Part shown: in pieces, positions 55,904-64,000 of the stretch | Numbering within the stretch: position 1 is the first letter of the stretch | Layout: each line of letters begins with the position of its first letter | Assembly: GCF_014638355.1 (NCBI RefSeq) | Contig: NZ_BMFK01000005.1 | Span: forward strand, 1-64,000 | Source of the DNA: Priestia taiwanensis | GTDB lineage: Bacteria > Bacillota > Bacilli > Bacillales > Bacillaceae_G | Reading direction: 5' to 3' | DNA length: 64,000 bases | The notes under the pieces: model-generated | Told to the model about the DNA's origin: nothing | The model's input: the letters and a program-made list of their open reading frames with translations, nothing else | Database searches by the model: none | Made by a program: the position numbers and the translations under genes

Positions 55904-55947
55904 AAAAAAAGACTTTCAAGCTAAAAAATAGCAAGAAAATCTTTTTT
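55904..55947 (-). terminator. Terminator of the decarboxylase-chemoreceptor operon
   Basis: AAAAAAGA..AGC/GCT..TCTTTTTT imperfect stem (55904-55922 with 55927-55947) followed by T-rich sequence on the minus strand, about 80 nt after the receptor stop. Confidence 0.6.
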
Positions 55948-56028
55948 ATAGCATATAAATACGAGCTACCATCCATGCATAAATCGTGATTTGAACTAAT
56001 CGTATTAAATTATTTCTCTCTTGTTCAA

Positions 56029-57720
56029 CTATACTTTAAAATAATCTACTGTTTCTTTTAATTCTGTCGCCATATTATTTAAATCTTCCATATCTCTTTC
56101 CGTTTCTTCCATCATTGCTAATTGTTCTTGTGTTGCTGCTGCAATCTTCTGCGTACTATTTAATGCATTTTCCGTAATGGAAGCTGTTTCTTCTAATGAT
56201 GCATTAATTTCTTCTGTACTCGCTGCAATTTGTTGTGTTGCTACTGAAACAGCATGCGTTTGTTGATTTACCTGATCAATAATTGTACGTAATTTACTGA
56301 AAGCTTCTCCTGCTTCATTTACAAGTACTGAACCAGTATCTACTTCTTCTTTCATTTCTTTCATAGATTCCACTGATTTCAATGAATCTTCTTGAATACC
56401 TTTTAATGATGTCGCTATTTGGTTAGCTGAAATTGCCGATTGATCTGCTAGTTTACGTACCTCATTTGCTACAACTGCAAAACCTTGGCCATGCTCGCCT
56501 GCTCGTGCCGCTTCAATTGCTGCATTCAATGAAAGTAAATTAATTTGTCCTGCAATAGTTGTAATAATTGTTGCAATCTCTTCAATTTCTTTCGTACGAC
56601 GATTCATTACTTCAATAAGTTCTACAGATTTCATTGATATATGTAATACAGCATTCATTTGCGTCATTGCATTTTGAATAACTACGTTCCCTTTCTCAGC
56701 CTCCGTCGATGCAAACTCTGCCTGCTCAAGCACATTTGTAGAAGATACGGCAATTTCCTGAACACCCTCTGTAATTTCTTCCATTGCCCTTGCATTTTCC
56801 TCTGATACACTTACAATCATTTCACTACCTGAAGAAATCTCTTGTGCAGATGATGCTGTTTCATGAATCATTGTATTTATATCTTTCGCTCGATTAGAGA
56901 GTGAATGAGAAGAATTAGCCACGACATCAGATGTTTCCATAACTTTAATCGTGACTTCTCTTAATTGTTCTATCATGTCATTAAAACTTATTGCTAGCTG
57001 AGATAATTCATCTTCACCTTTTACCTCTACCCTATCCGTTAAATCCCCATTAGCCATTTTCTTTGTTCCCTCTAACACATACTGAATACGACGAGTAATA
57101 GGTTTAGCAAAGATAAAATGCGAACATATTATACAAGCTGCTATCATTAATAATGTTAAACCAGTGCAGATGTATAAGATTATACTTTTTAACTTAACTA
57201 TAAAAGTAGCATCCATATCAATACCTAATAGAAAATGATCATTTATTCTCATGAAACCTGATTGATGTACCCCATACTCATCTTCGTAAATCTCGCTGTA
57301 TGTTATTTTTTGATTAAATGCTTCCTTCATCGCATCAGTGAAAGAATAGGATGTACCATATGCCACATCTGTACTATCGGCAGCTCCTACTACATATTCT
57401 TTCCCACCTTTTTTCGTTAATATATATACATTCTCTACTTTGTATTCTTGCTTTTTCTCTTCTAACCATTTAGATAGGTCACCTTGAGTAGCGATTAATC
57501 CTTTATCTGCATCTTCAACCTGTGCCATATTAAGTTCCTCATGTATGTCCTTTATACTTAAATGAAGGACTTGTTCAAACTGAGGTAATACATATTTATT
57601 AACAATGTTTGAAGAGACGGCATAAAATACTCCGCTAAAAAGGATTGCAAATATAACGATAAATATTGTAATACCTACCATTATTCTTTTACCTAGTGAA
57701 TGCTTTACTTTAAACACCAC
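56029..57720 (-). CDS. Methyl-accepting chemotaxis protein overlapping decarboxylase gene
   Basis: 563 residues. Same architecture as the receptor at 54050: spans at about 13-35 and 185-205, a sensor domain of about 145 residues ending [19 protein letters not shown], and signalling tip [20 protein letters not shown]. The GTG at 57720 overlaps the decarboxylase 3' end by 11 nt, with GGGAG 6 nt before it, so expression is coupled to it. The sensor domains of the two receptors are related but diverged, so the ligands may differ. Confidence 0.94.
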   Translation of the reverse strand: MVFKVKHSLGKRIMVGITIFIVIFAILFSGVFYAVSSNIVNKYVLPQFEQVLHLSIKDIHEELNMAQVEDADKGLIATQGDLSKWLEEKKQEYKVENVYILTKKGGKEYVVGAADSTDVAYGTSYSFTDAMKEAFNQKITYSEIYEDEYGVHQSGFMRINDHFLLGIDMDATFIVKLKSIILYICTGLTLLMIAACIICSHFIFAKPITRRIQYVLEGTKKMANGDLTDRVEVKGEDELSQLAISFNDMIEQLREVTIKVMETSDVVANSSHSLSNRAKDINTMIHETASSAQEISSGSEMIVSVSEENARAMEEITEGVQEIAVSSTNVLEQAEFASTEAEKGNVVIQNAMTQMNAVLHISMKSVELIEVMNRRTKEIEEIATIITTIAGQINLLSLNAAIEAARAGEHGQGFAVVANEVRKLADQSAISANQIATSLKGIQEDSLKSVESMKEMKEEVDTGSVLVNEAGEAFSKLRTIIDQVNQQTHAVSVATQQIAASTEEINASLEETASITENALNSTQKIAAATQEQLAMMEETERDMEDLNNMATELKETVDYFKV

Positions 57721-59368
57721 TCAACACTCCCTCATTGTCTTCGACTTGTTTTATCTGTTCATGGAGAAAATGAATAAATGTATCTATCGTTTCTACCGTT
57801 GTATACGGTGAGATGGAGAAGAACTTCACTACTGAAATCGGAGATACTTCCTCTTTATCTACAACGTCTACCAAACAATGTCGTGTTGTATCGCCAAAGA
57901 ATACCTTATCCCTTTCCGCACCGATTTGTTCAAAGATTAAGCTATTCCACTTATTTGTTTCATTAATCTCTTTCAAAGACATACGTCCCTCACATTCTTC
58001 TTCCCACTTAGGCAGGCCTTTATAAAAACGGAATGCAGTAGCTGGACCTGGATTATGATTATTCGTTACAGCAACATTTGAAAAATTAGCTAGTAGCTTA
58101 TTACGGAACGTGTGGTTCACTCGAACATAGTTTGCTAATATTTGTTGATAACCCTCAATACCAAATGCCAACAATGCTGCATAAATACTAATTGCACTCC
58201 CCATTCGACTACACTCCAACGTATAACTCGTATGATAGTTTCCATATCCACGGTTACCAACATAGGGAGTCTCACATTCCTGTAAATCTAGTAACTTAAA
58301 GTCTTCCCCATTCTTCGTTACTATCAAATTGGAGATATAAGGAGTCTGACCTAATTTATGAAAATCGAAACATACACTATCCGCTACATGTAGGTATTTC
58401 ATCTTTTCGCGAATTTGCATCAATCCTTGTTTGACTTCCTCTTCAAACGATAACGGATTTTGTTCAAAATCATACTCATTAAATACGCAATACATTCCGC
58501 CCATCGCTGAATCTGCGTGAATATATACCGAATTTAATGAGTATTTCTCTGTTAATTGATCAGCAATCTCCTTCATTCCTTTTACATCATCTATACCAAA
58601 TGAATCAGTTGCACCTGTTGTTGCTGCAATATAAATTGGTATACCACCTTGTACTATTACTTGCTCCATTTTGTCGTGTAAATCTTGAAGATCCATTGCA
58701 TGGTTATGTGGATTTGCTTTTACTGTGATTAAATGACTGCTACCAATTCCTGTTGCTTCTACAGATTTTAGTAGGCTATAGTGGGCATTTTCGGAAGCGA
58801 AGCAGTATAGATTATTCGGTATACCTTCTTCTTTTGCATGAGGAAATTGCTTTGCAATTGCTAATCGTAAACTAGTGAATACTGCACCTTGTCCGCCCCA
58901 AGTTGTATAACCCGAACTAGATTTTTCATCATATCCTACTAATTTAGACATCATAGTAACAACCTTTATCTCTGCCTCTGCCGCAGCTGGTCCATATACA
59001 TCCCATAAACCATTACTATTTAATAAACTTGCTGTTAATGATCCTAATAAACCTGGAATGCTAGCCATAGGGATGGCATTTGTCACATAGTTTCTCGTTT
59101 GATAAGGATGGCCTTCACTTAAACTTACCAACGTATCTACCACTTCCTCTAACGCAATACCTTTGGAGGGCGTTTCACTATTTTTAATAATAGATTCGTA
59201 ATAGTCATCTGACTTTTCCTTTAATTCCCCGAGCATCGTTTGAGCTGGATTTTTAAGTGAATCGATATTTTTCACTAACATTTCTATCAATGATAGGAAA
59301 TGTCTCTGACTGTCTTCGTTTCCATCTTCACTTGGAAATAATCGTTGAATTTGTTGTAACTCTTTCAT
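57710..59368 (-). CDS. PLP-dependent group II amino acid decarboxylase
   Basis: 552 residues, glutamate/tyrosine/aromatic-L-amino acid decarboxylase superfamily. PLP lysine is Lys338 in [11 protein letters not shown]; Asp286 in [10 protein letters not shown] holds the pyridine nitrogen; His196 in ENAHYS stacks on the ring. [17 protein letters not shown] matches the phosphate-binding region. The substrate cannot be assigned from sequence. Shine-Dalgarno GAGGAGAGATAGAAT precedes the ATG. The next gene, a chemoreceptor, overlaps it by 11 nt. Confidence 0.9.
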   Translation of the reverse strand: MKELQQIQRLFPSEDGNEDSQRHFLSLIEMLVKNIDSLKNPAQTMLGELKEKSDDYYESIIKNSETPSKGIALEEVVDTLVSLSEGHPYQTRNYVTNAIPMASIPGLLGSLTASLLNSNGLWDVYGPAAAEAEIKVVTMMSKLVGYDEKSSSGYTTWGGQGAVFTSLRLAIAKQFPHAKEEGIPNNLYCFASENAHYSLLKSVEATGIGSSHLITVKANPHNHAMDLQDLHDKMEQVIVQGGIPIYIAATTGATDSFGIDDVKGMKEIADQLTEKYSLNSVYIHADSAMGGMYCVFNEYDFEQNPLSFEEEVKQGLMQIREKMKYLHVADSVCFDFHKLGQTPYISNLIVTKNGEDFKLLDLQECETPYVGNRGYGNYHTSYTLECSRMGSAISIYAALLAFGIEGYQQILANYVRVNHTFRNKLLANFSNVAVTNNHNPGPATAFRFYKGLPKWEEECEGRMSLKEINETNKWNSLIFEQIGAERDKVFFGDTTRHCLVDVVDKEEVSPISVVKFFSISPYTTVETIDTFIHFLHEQIKQVEDNEGVLSGV

Positions 59369-59600
59369 ATTCTATCTCTCCTCATCTCTCGTTGTAGTTT
59401 ATAACAAGCAGATAGAGCAATACTATCTACCTATATTTATCGGATACAAGACATATTACCTATCACATCCAATAGTTCCTATATCGGTATAATGTATAGA
59501 ATATGAAGAGAAAAAGAATTTCTTACGAAAGTTGTAACAAAATCTTTTAGCATTTTATTCTCTTGTTATCTGTCAAAAGTATTATTTTATAAACAAACTA

Positions 59601-59638
59601 AAAAAGACTTTCTTACAATAAATTGTAAGAAAGTCTTT
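59601..59638 (-). terminator. Terminator of argS
   Basis: 16-bp perfect stem AAAGACTTTCTTACAA/TTGTAAGAAAGTCTTT with a short loop, followed by TTTTTAGTTTG on the minus strand. Confidence 0.9.
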
Positions 59639-59642
59639 ACTA

Positions 59643-61313
59643 CTACATTTTTTCTGGTGCAGATACACCAATTAATGCTAGTGCATTTTGAATTGTAATT
59701 TGAACTGCTTTCATTAAATCATAACGAGCTTTTGATTTCTCCATATTTTCTGTGTCTAATACTTTTTCTGCATTGTAGAAGCTATGAAGTGTTTGTGCTA
59801 ACTCGAATACATAATTTGTCATACGGTGTGGAATACGCTTCGTTGCTGCTTCAGATACTGCTGCTGGGAATTCACCCATTTTCTTCAGAAGATCGAATTC
59901 TTTCTCTGAATCGATTAATTTGTAATTCACATCACTTGCATTCGCTAAGCCTAGCTCTTCTCCTTGACGAAGAATTGAGCATACACGTGCGTGTGCATAT
60001 TGTGAGTAGAATACTGGATTTTCATTTGATTTCGATACGGCTAAGTCCATGTCAAAGTCTAAATGCGAATCACAACTACGCATTGCAAAGAAGTAACGCA
60101 TTGCATCTACTCCTACTTCTTCCATTAACTCACGAAGTGTAACAGCCTTACCCGTACGTTTTGACATTTTCATCTTTTCGCCGTTTTGGTATAGTTGAAC
60201 CATTTGGATGATTTCTACTTCTAACGTATCTTTTTCGTGACCAAGCGCTTGAATAGCAGCCTTCATACGTGGAATATATCCGTGGTGGTCTGCACCCCAA
60301 ATGTTAATTAACTTGTTAAAACCACGCTCGATTTTATCACGGTGATAGGCAATATCTGGTGTTAAATATGTGTAAGAGCCATCTTGCTTAATTAATACAC
60401 GATTTTTATCATCTCCGTATGTTGTAGAACGGAACCATGTTGCTCCTTCTTCTTCATAAATTTCATCACGTGCTTTTAAATCAGCTAGTGCTTCATCAAT
60501 CTTACCGTTTTTATATAATGATGTTTCTGAATACCATACATCAAACTCTACACCAAATGTTTTTAGGTCGCGTTTTAATTTTTCTAATTCGTATTTTAAT
60601 CCATACTCACGGAAGAAGTTATATGCTTCTTCACCGTCTACATTTGCATATTTATCACCGAATTCTTCTGCTAATTGCTTTCCGATTCCAATGATATCTT
60701 GGCCATGGTAGCCGTCTTCTGGCATTTCTTTCTCTAATCCTAGTGCTTGCATATAACGAGCTTCAACAGAAAGAGCTAAGTTATGAATTTGGTTACCTGC
60801 ATCGTTAATGTAATACTCACGAGAAACATCATATCCTGCTTTTGCTAGGACGTTGCAAAGTGTCGCACCAACTGCCGCACCACGGGCATGTCCTAAGTGA
60901 AGGTCTCCTGTTGGATTCGCAGATACGAACTCTACTTGTACTTTCTCATTGTTACCAACAGTCGTTTCACCGTATTTCCCACCAGCTTCAAGAATAGTAG
61001 GAATGATATCTGTTAAATAACTATTGTCCATGTAAAAGTTAATGAATCCTGGACCAGCAATCTCAATTTTCTCAACAGATGCTTTCGCTTTATCCAAATT
61101 AGCTACTAATTCTTCTGCAATCATACGAGGTGCTTTTTTTGCTACACGTGCTAATTGCATTGCTGTATTTGTTGAGAAATCTCCGTTCGCTTTATCTTTT
61201 GGTGACTCTAGCATTACTTCTGGTAATTGCTCTTCCGTTGCTAAGCCAGCTTTCAGCACTGCTTCTTTAATTTCTTGTTTAAGTATATCTTTTACTTGTT
61301 CTAAACTATTCAT
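59643..61313 (-). CDS. argS: Arginyl-tRNA synthetase
   Basis: 556 residues, class I synthetase. The HIGH motif appears as HLGHARG, with [13 protein letters not shown] just before it, and KMSKS as [12 protein letters not shown]; the C-terminal DALR anticodon domain (about 440-556) ends with [16 protein letters not shown] 61313 follows CAAGGAGGATCACC; the open frame upstream belongs to no start. The start overlaps ywiB by 8 nt. Confidence 0.98.
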   Translation of the reverse strand: MNSLEQVKDILKQEIKEAVLKAGLATEEQLPEVMLESPKDKANGDFSTNTAMQLARVAKKAPRMIAEELVANLDKAKASVEKIEIAGPGFINFYMDNSYLTDIIPTILEAGGKYGETTVGNNEKVQVEFVSANPTGDLHLGHARGAAVGATLCNVLAKAGYDVSREYYINDAGNQIHNLALSVEARYMQALGLEKEMPEDGYHGQDIIGIGKQLAEEFGDKYANVDGEEAYNFFREYGLKYELEKLKRDLKTFGVEFDVWYSETSLYKNGKIDEALADLKARDEIYEEEGATWFRSTTYGDDKNRVLIKQDGSYTYLTPDIAYHRDKIERGFNKLINIWGADHHGYIPRMKAAIQALGHEKDTLEVEIIQMVQLYQNGEKMKMSKRTGKAVTLRELMEEVGVDAMRYFFAMRSCDSHLDFDMDLAVSKSNENPVFYSQYAHARVCSILRQGEELGLANASDVNYKLIDSEKEFDLLKKMGEFPAAVSEAATKRIPHRMTNYVFELAQTLHSFYNAEKVLDTENMEKSKARYDLMKAVQITIQNALALIGVSAPEKM

Positions 61314-61752
61314 GGTGATCCTCCTTGAAATTAATCGTAATCGTATATCTACCAGCTTCATTTCCTTGAAGAAGTAACTGATACGTCACAAATAATGATC
61401 CTTTTTTCGTTTTTTCCGACCATTGAACAAGAACGTTATCTGTTTTCGTATCCATTGAAAATTGTCCTAACGTATTTTGGTATGTCCCCTGCGTCCAATG
61501 TCCTTTTTTATACACCTGGCGCATCGAAACAACACCCGAACGCATGATTAACACTTCATCGTCGTACATTTTCACAATCGTCTTTATTTCCCCTTGTTCA
61601 TGAGGCTCTTGAAAAGTTAAATATCTATTTTTACCCTTTTCATAGTATAGACCATTTGTATCAAATGCAACAGTCTCTTTTCGCTTGCCATCTCGTATTT
61701 CTGTTACAAATTTAAGTTTTATTGGTAAACCTTTTTGTTCATTACTCACCAC
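61306..61752 (-). CDS. ywiB: YwiB, DUF1934 family protein
   Basis: About 148 residues, small beta-barrel (lipocalin-like) family of unknown function, always next to argS in Bacillus. [25 protein letters not shown] and the [11 protein letters not shown] strand match DUF1934. The start is ambiguous: I use GTG 61752, about 8 nt after AAAGG; GTG 61761 and TTG 61758 are too close to it, and GTG 61749 is the next candidate. It overlaps argS by 8 nt. Confidence 0.82.
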   Translation of the reverse strand: MVSNEQKGLPIKLKFVTEIRDGKRKETVAFDTNGLYYEKGKNRYLTFQEPHEQGEIKTIVKMYDDEVLIMRSGVVSMRQVYKKGHWTQGTYQNTLGQFSMDTKTDNVLVQWSEKTKKGSLFVTYQLLLQGNEAGRYTITINFKEDHHE

Positions 61753-61842
61753 TTGCAACACCTTTCCATTCCTGTGAATACACTTAAGTATAATCGTTCC
61801 CTATCATTCCTTCAACAGCGACTAAAACATTCCTATTAATAT

Positions 61843-61872
61843 AAAAAAAGGCGTCTTATCGACGCCCTTTTT
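61843..61872. terminator. Terminator between the chemoreceptor at 61877 and ywiB
   Basis: Stem AAAAAGGCGTC/GACGCC(C)TTTTT with loop TTATC; A-run and T-run on both sides. It ends the minus-strand chemoreceptor transcript. Confidence 0.88.
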
Positions 61873-61876
61873 TATT

Positions 61877-63574
61877 CTAAAGCTTAAACTTCTTCATTTC
61901 TTCTACCATTTCTTCAGTAACTGCCTTTAATTGTCTAGAAGTCGTTGAAACTTGGTCAGAAGATGCGTACATCTCTTCAGATGCACTTGCTATTTCTTCC
62001 GAAGAAGCAGATGTTTCTTCTGCCATCGCTGCGCTACTTTCCATTTGTGCTAAAATTGTATCCTTTTGCTGATTAATAAATTGAGAAGATTCTCGAATCG
62101 CCTCGATTTTCGGATTAATTCGCTCCACTTCTTGTGTAATACCTTGGAAAGATTGAATGGCAACATTAATATCCTTCTTCTGTTTCTGCAATTCCTCATT
62201 TACTTGATGCGTATTTTCTACCATCTTGTCTGATTCTTGCATTACTTTACTAATTAGTTCTGTAATTTGCTGAGATGAATTACGTGATTGCTCCGCTAAT
62301 TTACGCACTTCATTCGCAACAACCGCAAATCCTTTTCCTGCTTCTCCTGCACGCGCCGATTCAATGGCAGCATTTAATGCTAATAAATTCGTTTGGTCGG
62401 CAATTGTATTAATAAGCGATGTAATATTCGTTACTTCTTGTAAACTCTCTCCAACATTCGCCGTCATTGTTACTAAATGTGCAAAAGATTCATTCACATG
62501 TTCAACAGATTGGACAACTTGCTTCATTTCACGATCACTTTCATGTGCCACTGAATGAATCGCATATGTATTCTCACCAATCTCACGAATATCACTAGAC
62601 ATTGCTACTAACTTCTCATTAAACTCATTTAATAATGACGTAACGTGACTTGCCTCTTCTGCGTGTACATTCGTTCCTTTTGCAATATCTTGAATAGATG
62701 CAGTTACATTCTCACAAGACGATTTCATTTCATCTGAAATTTGATGTAAATTAGTAGATTCTTGGTCAATTGTAAGTGATTTTTCTTTAATTGCACCAAT
62801 CATACTAGCAAAATTCTCTACTGAAGACTTTAATGCACTTTTCATTTTCCCAAACTCCGTATTGCTATCAACATGAATTTCAGTAGATAGGTCACCTTTT
62901 GAAATCTCTTGCAATAAATAAATCATCTCTTTTGATGATTTACGAATAGAGTAAATCACCCAACATGCTAATAAGCAAATAAGTACACTACATATAATAG
63001 CCATCGCCATGAATAAACGTTGACTTCCATTATATACATCAGCACTATCACTGACTAATTCTTCTACTTCTTTTACTTGTATATCTCTAAATTCACGAAT
63101 AGACTCTTCTGCTTTCGCCCCAAGTTCTAACAGTTCTTTTTGTAAGTCTGCTGGTACTGCTTCATTTTTCTCTAAATAGACAACTGCTTCTTTCCATTTA
63201 GTAAAATAACTTTTTCCAACCGCCTCAACTTTTGTTACTACTTCCTTTTCTTTATCAGATAAACCAAATGAGCGTAGTCTATTAACACTCACATCAAGGT
63301 TTTTTGCATACTTCTCCATTGTTTCATTCGCTTTATTATCGTACTCATGCAACGCATTTGCAAATGAGACGCGCATATTTAAGAACATTGCTCGTAAACT
63401 AATTGTTTCCGTAATTGGTACTGTTCCTTCTTCGTACATAGCTGTTGTATTTTCATTCATCTTTTTCATATTTGTATACCCTATTACTCCAAGGGATACT
63501 AAGAAGAAAAGTGAAATTGCCGCCATCATTATAATAAATGTGGATAGTTTCACATGTTGTAACTTTTTAAGCAT
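61877..63574 (-). CDS. Methyl-accepting chemotaxis protein, 4HB type
   Basis: 565 residues. Spans at about 11-32 and 188-208 enclose a helical sensor of about 155 residues (4HB_MCP build, [25 protein letters not shown]..), HAMP, and signalling tip [21 protein letters not shown]. The tail is EMKKFKL. ATG 63574 follows AGAGGAGAACAAAT; a frame 13 codons longer has no ribosome binding site. The paralogue at 63743 ends in nearly the same sequence. Confidence 0.94.
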   Translation of the reverse strand: MLKKLQHVKLSTFIIMMAAISLFFLVSLGVIGYTNMKKMNENTTAMYEEGTVPITETISLRAMFLNMRVSFANALHEYDNKANETMEKYAKNLDVSVNRLRSFGLSDKEKEVVTKVEAVGKSYFTKWKEAVVYLEKNEAVPADLQKELLELGAKAEESIREFRDIQVKEVEELVSDSADVYNGSQRLFMAMAIICSVLICLLACWVIYSIRKSSKEMIYLLQEISKGDLSTEIHVDSNTEFGKMKSALKSSVENFASMIGAIKEKSLTIDQESTNLHQISDEMKSSCENVTASIQDIAKGTNVHAEEASHVTSLLNEFNEKLVAMSSDIREIGENTYAIHSVAHESDREMKQVVQSVEHVNESFAHLVTMTANVGESLQEVTNITSLINTIADQTNLLALNAAIESARAGEAGKGFAVVANEVRKLAEQSRNSSQQITELISKVMQESDKMVENTHQVNEELQKQKKDINVAIQSFQGITQEVERINPKIEAIRESSQFINQQKDTILAQMESSAAMAEETSASSEEIASASEEMYASSDQVSTTSRQLKAVTEEMVEEMKKFKL

Positions 63575-63742
63575 ATTTGTTCTCCTCTCGTTGCATTTGT
63601 TATAATCCACCAAATGTGTTTTTATTTATAAAAACCACATACTATTTATCGGTCTACTAAAAAGGATTTTTAACAACATGCGAAATAGTCGCACAATTAA
63701 TCTGTGTGCGACTATTTCTTCCTAAAAGAAACAAGTATACTG

Positions 63743-64000
63743 TTAGATTCTAAATTTCTTCACTTCTTCTAACATTTCAGTAGTCATGTGTGACAGAGTC
63801 GCTGCCGTAGCGGATACTTGCTCGGAGGACGCAAACATTTCTTCCGATGCTGCAGCAATTTCTTCTGCTGAAGCTGATGTTTCTTCTGCAATGGCTGCAC
63901 TTTCCTCTACCTTTTCTAAGATACTATTCTTTTGATGATGAATGAATTGCGATGCAACAGTCATTGATTCAATCTTCGGGTGAATAGCCTCCACTTCTTC
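63743..64000 (-). CDS. Methyl-accepting chemotaxis protein C-terminus, 5' end outside window
   Basis: The last 85 codons of another chemoreceptor, continuing past the right edge. It is closely similar to the C-terminus of the gene at 61877 (AAIAEETSASAEEIAAASEE against [20 protein letters not shown]), ending MLEEVKKFRI. A tandem paralogue. Confidence 0.9.
   Translation of the reverse strand, partial: EEVEAIHPKIESMTVASQFIHHQKNSILEKVEESAAIAEETSASAEEIAAASEEMFASSEQVSATAATLSHMTTEMLEEVKKFRI

Noticed and set aside
55752..55976. 74-codon minus-strand ORF between chemoreceptors
   Set aside because: Runs through the terminator at 55904-55947 and has no start signal; Phe/Lys/Ile-rich because the DNA is AT-rich.
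63682..63718. 13-bp hairpin between two chemoreceptor genes, considered as terminator
   Set aside because: Stem is strong but no T-run follows on the minus strand; left unassigned.

Overview
The window reads as the chromosome of a low-GC, endospore-forming Bacillaceae species. Sporulation genes (spoIIR, spo0F), Gram-positive style GGAGG ribosome binding sites, frequent TTG/GTG starts and a gene order close to the ywj/ywl/atp part of the Bacillus subtilis map all support this. IcmF, the Vpr-like protease, the clustered chemoreceptors and many protein details look closest to the Bacillus cereus group or a near neighbour. From memory, AtpC and AtpF differ enough from B. cereus sensu stricto that I would not name a species. 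No prophage, transposon, CRISPR array, rRNA or tRNA was recognised.

Layout. 1-634: 5' part of an SH3b-repeat secreted protein. 1200-8209 (minus): F1Fo ATP synthase operon atpZ-(atpI remnant)-B-E-F-H-A-G-D-C. 8526-14002 (minus): a Vpr-like subtilase, mnaA, upp, glyA. 14191-24840 (minus): ywlG, rpiB, a chemoreceptor, ywlE, mntP, ywlC, an acetyltransferase, spoIIR, prmC, prfA, tdk, rpmE, rho. 25307-32704: glpX, murA2, fbaA, spo0F, ywjG (plus strand), pyrG with a CTP-sensing attenuator, rpoE. 33009-37199: a BCCT transporter and an osmoprotectant-type ABC importer. 37352-47971 (minus): an acyl-CoA catabolic cluster of fadF, thiolase, hydroxyacyl-CoA dehydrogenase, two acyl-CoA dehydrogenases, a TetR regulator and isobutyryl-CoA mutase icmF. 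48191-50362 (plus): clsB-like cardiolipin synthase and uvsE. 50392-53907 (minus): ABC exporter, DesK/DesR-type two-component system and a 51-residue membrane peptide. 54050-64000 (minus): four chemoreceptors, a PLP decarboxylase, argS and ywiB.

How the genes work together. The ATP synthase, translation (prfA, prmC, rpmE, argS, ywlC), nucleotide (upp, tdk, pyrG) and central carbon (fbaA, glpX, glyA, rpiB) genes are conserved housekeeping functions. The fadF-to-icmF block should take acyl-CoAs (fatty and branched-chain) through dehydrogenation, hydroxyacyl oxidation, thiolysis and carbon-skeleton rearrangement, with its own TetR repressor and two candidate operators. The ABC/two-component operon looks self-contained and autoregulated through a perfect palindrome.

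Most interesting points: a dense cluster of DnaA boxes at the 5' end of ywlC, two of which form the arms of a terminator; a PLP decarboxylase translationally overlapping a chemoreceptor; loss of a full-length atpI; a textbook pyrG reiterative-transcription attenuator; and an unexplained 18-bp hairpin between rpmE and tdk. I found no clearly undescribed multi-gene system; most of the window is ordinary core genome.
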